Shown: one piece after another, positions 15,572 to 20,523 of the stretch | How the letters are laid out: each line of letters opens with the position of its first letter | Numbering within the stretch: the first letter of the stretch is position 1 | Source: CAZVEE01 sp964625525 | Lineage (GTDB): Bacteria > Pseudomonadota > Alphaproteobacteria > JAJFIK01 | Assembly (NCBI GenBank): GCA_964625525.1 | Contig: CAZVEE010000062.1 | Span: forward strand, 1 to 20,523 | DNA: 20,523 nucleotides | Direction: 5' to 3' | Notes under the pieces: generated by a model | Database searches by the model: none | What the model was told of the DNA's origin: nothing | Seen by the model: the letters and a program-made list of their open reading frames with translations, nothing else | Made by a program: the position numbers and the translations under genes

Positions 15572-16540
15572 TTATTCGGCTGCGGCCGCATTGGGGCGTG
15601 TCATAGCGCCGGTCAGAACACCGGCGATGAAACCCAGCGCCAGGTCGGCGGTGCGCTCCAATTCCGCGCGGCTGCCGGACAGGTCGGGATTGACCTCGAC
15701 CACATCAAGGCTTGCCACACGACCCGTGGCGTGCAGCGCCCGGGCCAGGTGGCGCATGTCCGCTTCGCTGAAGCCGTCGGGCACCGGCACGCCAGTGGCC
15801 GGCGCCAGCGTCGGGTCCATGACATCGATATCGAAACTCACATGCAGCGGATAACGCCCCTGCGGATCGATGGCGTCGAGCGCCCGGCGCAAAGTGGCTT
15901 CGGGGCCCAAAGCGCGCATGTCGGTGGTTGAGAAATGGGCGATCCCGAAACGGTCGAGGATCTCCCACTCGCCGGGGTCCACATCGCGCAAGCCAATAAA
16001 GGCGATTTGCTCGGGCTTCAGGCGCGCCCCCACACAGGTGCTCTCGGCGAGTTGTGCCGGGTCGAACAGCCCCAAATGCGCCGCTACTGGCATGCCATGG
16101 GTGTTGCCCGAGGGCGAGATCGCCGGCGTGTTGATGTCCGCATGAGCGTCCACATAAAGGATCCGCGTCTCGGGGTTTGCCCTGAGAGCGCCTTCCAGTG
16201 AGCCAAAGGCGATGGCGTGATCGCCCCCCAATGTCAGGGGGAAACCGCCGCTCGCCAGGCTTGCCGCGATGGACGAGGCAAGCACTTCCAGCGCCTCGGC
16301 AATGGCAAGCCCACCCGGCAGGCCCGCCAGGCCCCGTTCTGTAATGGCCTGGGCGCTGCGCGGTGGCCAGCCGAGGCTGTGGAGCAGGGCGTTCAGGCCC
16401 CGATCCATCAGCACATCCGCCCCGCGGCCTACGCCCCGATGCGGCTGGCCTGAATGGATGCGGCTCAACAAGACGTCAACAGGCCGCACGGTCAGCGGCC
16501 CGGGAGCGGTTATCCCGCTCACGGTGTCGATGGCGCTCAT
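15572..16540 (-). CDS. rocF: Arginase
   Basis: Arginase hydrolyses L-arginine to L-ornithine and urea at a binuclear manganese centre in the cytoplasm. The 322-aa protein shows all ureohydrolase motifs: GGDHA (His108), DAHADIN (Asp131, His133, Asp135), SGNTHG (His148), SFDIDVMDP (Asp237, Asp239) and VEVNP (Glu282). SGNTHG and the motif set favour arginase over agmatinase or formimidoylglutamase. Length is close to the family norm. ATG at 16540 follows cggggg at a suitable distance. It lies 89 bases downstream of rocD on the same strand and probably shares its transcript. Its product ornithine is the substrate of RocD. Confidence 0.94.
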   Translation of the reverse strand: MSAIDTVSGITAPGPLTVRPVDVLLSRIHSGQPHRGVGRGADVLMDRGLNALLHSLGWPPRSAQAITERGLAGLPGGLAIAEALEVLASSIAASLASGGFPLTLGGDHAIAFGSLEGALRANPETRILYVDAHADINTPAISPSGNTHGMPVAAHLGLFDPAQLAESTCVGARLKPEQIAFIGLRDVDPGEWEILDRFGIAHFSTTDMRALGPEATLRRALDAIDPQGRYPLHVSFDIDVMDPTLAPATGVPVPDGFSEADMRHLARALHATGRVASLDVVEVNPDLSGSRAELERTADLALGFIAGVLTGAMTRPNAAAAE

Positions 16541-16629
16541 GGTGATAACCCCCGATGGCGTTTTTGCTCCGCCGGCGCGCCGGCCCTGTGTTCGGACCTT
16601 TATGACGCGGCCGGCGTCCTCCTCCAGGC

Positions 16630-17949
16630 TCAGGCGGGCGTGTGGCCCTCCAGGTCCCGAATGGTCTGCCGGAACTGCTCGACCGCCCCGTCGAGGGCGT
16701 CCTCGGCGATCACGAGCGGCGGCGCGAAACGCACCACGGTCTCGTGAGTTTCTTTCGACAGCACGCCGCGCGCCATCAGCCCTTCGCAGACGGCGCGAGC
16801 GGTGGCATGACGCGGATCAATCTCGACCCCGATCCACAGGCCGGCGCCGCGCACGTCTTGGATCAGCGGGCTTTGCACGGCGCGCAGGCCCTGCATCAAC
16901 TGCTCGCCCAGGCGGGCGCTACGGGCTGCCATATCCTCTTCAATGAGGAGAGTGAGCGCTTCCAGACCCACTGCCGCGCCCAGCGGATTGCCGCCGAACG
17001 TCGAGCCATGCGAGCCGGGGTCAAACACCTCCATCACCGCCCGTGTGCCAACGAAAGCCGACACCGGCAACAGCCCGCCGCCCAGCGCCTTGCCCAGGAT
17101 TAGGCCGTCCGGCCGGATGGCTTCATGCTCGAACGCGAACATGCGGCCGGTGCGCCCAAGGCCTGTCTGGATCTCGTCCAGGATCAGCAGCACGTTCTTC
17201 TCGTCGCAGATCTGGCGCAGCCGCTGCAAAAACCCTTTTGGCGGAATGCGGATACCCGCCTCGCCCTGCATGGGCTCGATCATCACCGCGCAGGTGTTGG
17301 GGCCGATGGCGGCGGCAAAGGCTTCGGCATCGCCGAACGGTGCCACGGTGAAGCCCGGCGCGAAGGGACCGAAATCGGCGCGGTATTCTTCGTCGGTGGA
17401 GAAGCCGACAATGGTGGTGGTGCGGCCATGGAAGTTATCGGTCGCCACCACGATCTCGGCCTGGTCCTGGGGGATACCCTTGACCCGGTAGCCCCAGCGC
17501 CGCGCCGCCTTGATGGCGGTTTCCACCGCCTCAGCGCCGGTGTTCATGGGCATGGCCATGTCGAGGCCGGACAGGGCGCAGAGTGTTTCCAGAAACCCGG
17601 CCAGCTTGTCGGAGTGAAAGGCGCGCGAGGTAATCGCCAGGCGCGAGGCCTGCTCGCTGAGCACGGACACCAGGCGTGGATGGGCGTGACCATGGCTGAC
17701 GGCAGAATAGGCGCTCATCATGTCCAGATAGCGCCGGCCGTCCACGTCCCACAGCCATTCGCCTTCACCGCGTGCGAGCACAACGGGCAGGGGCTTGTAG
17801 TTATGGGCACAAACGGCGTCTTCGCGCGCGATGGTTTCGCGCATGGCCGGAGACGGGGCGGCATGCGGCGGCTCGGTGGCGGTTCCGGTCAACGCGGTGA
17901 AGCTGTGCTCACGGGGCGTGTGAAGGGACTCGCGATCGAGGCCATCCAT
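16630..17949 (-). CDS. rocD: Ornithine aminotransferase
   Basis: A PLP-dependent class III aminotransferase moving the delta-amino group of ornithine to 2-oxoglutarate, giving glutamate semialdehyde. The 439-aa protein starts at ATG 17949, chosen because AAAGGAG precedes it by about eight bases; the frame runs on upstream but without a better site. Motifs: AHNYKPLPVVLARGEG (from residue 48), NTGAEAVETA (136-145), FHGRT (173-177), DEIQTGLGRTG (258-268, Asp258) and the PLP Lys287 in LGKALGGG. The opening AHNYKPLPVV favours ornithine aminotransferase over acetylornithine or GABA aminotransferases. About 40 residues precede the usual start of homology, a modest N-terminal extension. Confidence 0.92.
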   Translation of the reverse strand: MDGLDRESLHTPREHSFTALTGTATEPPHAAPSPAMRETIAREDAVCAHNYKPLPVVLARGEGEWLWDVDGRRYLDMMSAYSAVSHGHAHPRLVSVLSEQASRLAITSRAFHSDKLAGFLETLCALSGLDMAMPMNTGAEAVETAIKAARRWGYRVKGIPQDQAEIVVATDNFHGRTTTIVGFSTDEEYRADFGPFAPGFTVAPFGDAEAFAAAIGPNTCAVMIEPMQGEAGIRIPPKGFLQRLRQICDEKNVLLILDEIQTGLGRTGRMFAFEHEAIRPDGLILGKALGGGLLPVSAFVGTRAVMEVFDPGSHGSTFGGNPLGAAVGLEALTLLIEEDMAARSARLGEQLMQGLRAVQSPLIQDVRGAGLWIGVEIDPRHATARAVCEGLMARGVLSKETHETVVRFAPPLVIAEDALDGAVEQFRQTIRDLEGHTPA

Positions 17950-18064
17950 AGGGCCGCTCCTTTGCTCTGGGACGCCCGCCGCACCAAGGCTGCGAGCCAG
18001 TGTTGACAATGGCGAAAGCGTGCCACGACTCGCGCCGCATGGGGCGCTGACTTGCCCCTGCATG

Positions 18065-18079
18065 CCGCAGAAATTGCGG
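18065..18079 (-). promoter_or_regulatory. Candidate Lrp-family operator upstream of rocD
   Basis: CCGCA (18065-18069) and TGCGG (18075-18079) form a perfect 15-bp dyad around an AT-only core gaaat. Lrp/AsnC regulators typically bind roughly 15-bp palindromes with an A/T-rich centre. The site lies about 115-130 bases upstream of the rocD start, between lrp and rocD, which is where a local regulator would act. Binding is inferred, not shown. Confidence 0.4.
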
Positions 18080-18130
18080 TGAAGGGGTGGCTTTGGCGTC
18101 GATCTTGCGGTCATCCAGGATTGGGACGGC

Positions 18131-18628
18131 TTAGGCGGTTTCCGCCTCTCCCAGCAGTGCAAGCGGCAAGCCGGTGCCGGTTTTCACCGAGCGCATCACG
18201 ATGTGGCTCTTGATCTCGCTAACGCCCAGGGCCTCATCTTCGATCAGGCGGGCGGTGAGGTCCTGATAGGCGGCGATGCCGGAACACACAAAACGCAGGA
18301 CGTAATCGCAAGCGCCGCTGACTTCGGCGCACTCCGCCACATCCGGGCAGGCGGCGACCCAGGCCTCGAAGGCCTGCTGACGGCGGTTGCCATGCTGGGC
18401 CAGGGTCACTTGCGCATAAACCGCAATACCGGCCCCGAGTTTGGCTGCGTCCAGCTCCGCCCGGTAGCCGGCGATAACACCGGTTTGTTCCAGCCGTTTC
18501 ACCCGGTCAAGGCAGGCACTCTCCGACAGTCCAACAGTCTCGGCCAAGGCCCGATTGGTCATGCGGCCCTGCTCCTGAAGGGTCGCGAGGATCTTTAAAT
18601 CAAGGCGGTCGAGGGAACGGTCACGCAT
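18131..18628 (-). CDS. Lrp/AsnC-family transcriptional regulator
   Basis: A 165-aa feast/famine regulator. Residues about 1-60 hold the winged helix-turn-helix (LDRLDLKILATLQEQGRMTN, then ALAETVGLSESACLDRVKRLE). Residues about 65-150 form the RAM effector-binding domain with the EVSGACDYVLRFVC stretch and the IKSHIVMRSVK strand. ATG 18628 gives the normal family length; the frame is open further upstream but that part is not Lrp-like and is antisense to the phoR-like gene. Same strand as rocD and rocF and directly upstream of them, with a 181-base gap holding a candidate operator, so it likely senses arginine or ornithine and controls rocD-rocF, by analogy with other catabolic Lrp members. 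The effector is inference. Confidence 0.9.
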   Translation of the reverse strand: MRDRSLDRLDLKILATLQEQGRMTNRALAETVGLSESACLDRVKRLEQTGVIAGYRAELDAAKLGAGIAVYAQVTLAQHGNRRQQAFEAWVAACPDVAECAEVSGACDYVLRFVCSGIAAYQDLTARLIEDEALGVSEIKSHIVMRSVKTGTGLPLALLGEAETA

Positions 18629-18707
18629 GAGGATACTTCGGGCAATCAAGACGCGGGGCACTGGCCTCCCGGGCCGCCCCGTCGTGCGCGAGCCGTTTCG
18701 CGCGTGT

Positions 18708-18734
18708 GCTTTATACCAGCCGACGGTATAAGGC
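18708..18734. promoter_or_regulatory. Palindrome and candidate lrp promoter in the divergent region
   Basis: TTATACC (18711-18717) and GGTATAA (18725-18731) are perfect inverted repeats with a 7-base spacer; two further pairs (18708-18709 with 18733-18734) extend it past one mismatch. On the minus strand the arm reads TGGTATAAA, an extended -10-like element about 85 bases before the lrp start. A palindrome overlapping a promoter fits autoregulation by the Lrp-family protein or control by another dimeric factor. No good -35 was seen. Confidence 0.4.
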
Positions 18735-18808
18735 CGTGTTGCGGACACGCAAGCGCAAGGGCTGATTCCGGCCCGACAAGGCGCGAGATCGCGCGGCAGG
18801 AGGCAGCA

Positions 18809-20302
18809 GTGGAGATCCGCGAAGCACGCAATCATGCGCGGCGCGCGCCCGTGATCTGGGCCCTGCTCGGGGCCTTGGTCATGGCGGGGGCGGTGCTGGT
18901 GCTGCTGGGCCAGATCAGCGTTGTGGGCGTGGTCCTCGCGGCCGCCACCGGACTGGCGGGCTGGATCATCGCCCGCCACCGGGCCCGACAGGATGGGATC
19001 CCGGCGGCGCCCGTCTGGGGTGTTGAAACGCGTCCGGTGCCACTCATTGCGTTGGAAGGTGGCGTTGAAACCGGCCAGCGCGCGCCTTCGCTCGCCGCGG
19101 TGTTGGAGCAATTGCCCGACCCGGCTCTGCTGCTTGATGCCGAAGCGCGCATTGTGCTCGCCAACGCCCAAACCCGACAGATTTTCCGATCCGCCGCGCC
19201 GGGGCGTCCCATTACCTCGGCGATCCGCACTCCGAGTGTCCTTGATGCCATCGAGCAGGTGCGCGGGGGCGCGCCGGCCCAGGCGGTCGAATACACGCTG
19301 CTGGTCCCGTTCGAGCGGCATTTGGAAGTGTTTGTGGCGCCGATCAGCGACTCTGGCCTGAGCGGACGGGGCGATGGCTGGCCGGTTCTGGTGGTCATCC
19401 ACGATCTCACCTCCATGAAACGGCTGGAGCAGATGCGGGTGGATTTCGTCGCCAGCGCCAGTCATGAGCTGCGCACGCCGCTGGCGTCGCTCACCGGCTT
19501 TATCGAGACCTTGCGCGGACCGGCGCGGGACGATCCAGAGGCCCAGGACCGTTTTCTCGGCATCATGACCGAGCAGGCCGCGCGCATGGGCCGGCTGATC
19601 AATGATCTTCTGTCCTTAAGCCGCATTGAGCTGAACGAACATGTGACCCCAGGCGATGAAGTGGACATGGACCAGGTGGTGCCGTCGGTGGTCGAGGCCC
19701 TCTCGCCCATGGCGGCGGAAGCCGAGGTGCAGGTGATGGTCTCCGGCGCCAGCGATGGCCTGTTGCTGGGGGATGCCGACGAATTGACGCAAGTGGTGCA
19801 GAACCTGCTCGACATCGCCATTCATTACGGCGGTGGTGGGGGGCGGGTGGACGTGGTGCTGTCCAATGTGCCCGCGACCGAGCGCAGCGCGCCAGTGCGT
19901 CGGCTCGTGCGCATCGCCGTGCGGGATTACGGCCAGGGCATTGATCGGGAGCACATTCCGCGCCTGACCGAGCGCTTCTACCGGATTGATGTGCGCAAGT
20001 CGCGGCGCCAGGGCAGCACGGGCCTGGGGCTCGCCATCGTCAAGCACATCGTCAACCGTCATCGGGGCTGGTTGGAAGTGCAGAGCGCGCGGGGCGAGGG
20101 CAGTACCTTTATTGTTACCCTGCCGCTCATCGATCAGGCGCTCGCCCCGGTTGAGGATGCGGTGCAGACCATCACCGTGCCCGAGCCGCGTGAGCCGACA
20201 CCGAACCAGCCGATCGTCACAGAGACCGTATCCGTGCGTGAGGACGATCAGGCAGGCGCAGGCCGGGTTGAGGGGGCGAGGATGTCATCAAAGAGTCATT
20301 GA
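18809..20302 (+). CDS. phoR: PhoR-like phosphate sensor histidine kinase
   Basis: The start is GTG 18809 because AGGAGG (18798-18803) sits five bases upstream; the frame is open for 35 more codons without support. The 497-aa protein has two membrane helices (about 14-33 and 37-55), a PAS-like domain (about 90-190), HisKA with VASASHELRTPLASLTGF (His219), and a HATPase domain with DYGQGID (G1), FYRID (F box) and GSTGLGLAIVKHI (G2). This order matches PhoR, the kinase of PhoB. The N box reads QNLLDIAIHYG: Asn332 is present, but the second Asn is Ile336 (codon atc, 19814-19816), a position normally needed for ATP-Mg binding. PhoB-type half-sites overlap its 3' end. phoB and pst genes are not in the window. 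An acidic/Pro tail of about 45 residues follows the kinase core. Confidence 0.85.
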   Translation: MEIREARNHARRAPVIWALLGALVMAGAVLVLLGQISVVGVVLAAATGLAGWIIARHRARQDGIPAAPVWGVETRPVPLIALEGGVETGQRAPSLAAVLEQLPDPALLLDAEARIVLANAQTRQIFRSAAPGRPITSAIRTPSVLDAIEQVRGGAPAQAVEYTLLVPFERHLEVFVAPISDSGLSGRGDGWPVLVVIHDLTSMKRLEQMRVDFVASASHELRTPLASLTGFIETLRGPARDDPEAQDRFLGIMTEQAARMGRLINDLLSLSRIELNEHVTPGDEVDMDQVVPSVVEALSPMAAEAEVQVMVSGASDGLLLGDADELTQVVQNLLDIAIHYGGGGGRVDVVLSNVPATERSAPVRRLVRIAVRDYGQGIDREHIPRLTERFYRIDVRKSRRQGSTGLGLAIVKHIVNRHRGWLEVQSARGEGSTFIVTLPLIDQALAPVEDAVQTITVPEPREPTPNQPIVTETVSVREDDQAGAGRVEGARMSSKSH

Positions 20303-20321
20303 ACTGTCGTATTCATAAAAC
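20282..20321 (+). promoter_or_regulatory. Candidate Pho boxes overlapping the phoR-like stop, with -10
   Basis: Three heptamers lie exactly 11 bp apart: ATGTCAT (20282-20288), GAGTCAT (20293-20299) and CTGTCGT (20304-20310). Against the PhoB half-site CTGTCAT they match 6, 5 and 6 of 7. A fourth position (20315-20321, ataaaac) matches poorly but sits ten bases before GATAAT (20332-20337), the spacing expected between a Pho box and a -10. This predicts a PhoB-activated promoter reading out of the window, probably into pst-type genes. Confidence 0.5.
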
Positions 20322-20523
20322 CACAAGATTTGATAATGGTGTACCCTAAAGCGGGTTCTGAGGGGGTATCAAAGCACTCGCAGCGGGCGCGCACGGGGGC
20401 CTCATGTGCCGATGGCATCCCTGCGAAGATCCCCTGATTGATGAGTATGGATGTGCGTATGGGGCGCGGCGGCCGGATTTCTGACCGCCGTCCTTGTGCT
20501 GCGCTCAGCCCTTGTGCTGCGTT
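20303..20523. other. 3' intergenic end of window, no gene seen
   Basis: After the phoR-like stop no frame of useful length opens before the window ends. Contents are the Pho-type half-sites and -10, a 12-bp direct repeat ccttgtgctgcg at 20492-20503 and 20510-20521 (18-bp period) at the very edge, and otherwise unremarkable GC-rich DNA. It is likely the leader of the next plus-strand gene. Confidence 0.5.

Noticed and set aside
18010..18040. Minus-strand TGGCACG resembling a sigma-54 -24 element upstream of rocD
   Set aside because: The GC of the -12 element is one base too close, a spacing not tolerated by sigma-54.
18629..19465. Long open frame continuing upstream of the Lrp-family start on the minus strand
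   Set aside because: It is antisense to the phoR-like gene, has no Lrp homology, and the 165-aa form matches the family length.
20404..20484. 26-codon frame beginning at ATG 20404 with three Cys
   Set aside because: Too short, no ribosome site, and no family match; treated as leader DNA.

Overview
The window is chromosomal DNA from a GC-rich Gram-negative bacterium, most likely an alphaproteobacterium. This rests on a complete general secretion pathway (type II secretion, T2SS) gene set, an arginase/ornithine aminotransferase/Lrp-family catabolic cluster, and a PhoR-type histidine kinase followed by PhoB-type half-sites. The class assignment is inference from gene content and protein style; no rRNA or other marker is present. 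No tRNA, rRNA, insertion sequence, integrase or CRISPR array was found.

Layout. (1) 1-285: non-coding leader with a 17-bp tandem repeat array (17-118). (2) 286-11882: one tightly packed plus-strand operon in canonical order, gspC-D-E-F-G-H-I-J-K-L-M-N. Most genes overlap by 1-14 bases or are separated by less than 35 bases. It encodes the inner-membrane/secretin linker (C), secretin (D), ATPase (E), platform (F), major pseudopilin (G), minor pseudopilins (H-K), assembly proteins (L, M) and GspN. The prepilin peptidase GspO and a recognised pilotin are absent. (3) 11930-13950: two unassigned envelope genes on the same strand, a proline-rich lipoprotein and an exported protein that looks like a beta-barrel outer-membrane protein. 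(4) 13951-14745: about 795 bases without a convincing gene but with five strong hairpins, leading into (5) 14746-15510: a receiver-PAS protein whose phosphoacceptor Asp is replaced by Ala. (6) 15572-18628, minus strand: an Lrp/AsnC-family regulator, then ornithine aminotransferase (rocD) and arginase (rocF), which together would take arginine to ornithine plus urea and ornithine to glutamate semialdehyde. (7) 18809-20302, plus strand: a PhoR-like sensor kinase, divergent from lrp across a 180-bp region holding a strong palindrome. Three 7-mer PhoB-type half-sites at 11-bp pitch overlap its stop codon, suggesting a phosphate-regulated gene (pst-like, inferred) just beyond the window.

The points most worth a second look are the receiver lacking its Asp, the PhoR-like kinase lacking the second N-box Asn, the structured 795-base leader, and the lipoprotein right after gspN as a possible pilotin substitute. 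The T2SS operon itself is orthodox in order and motifs.
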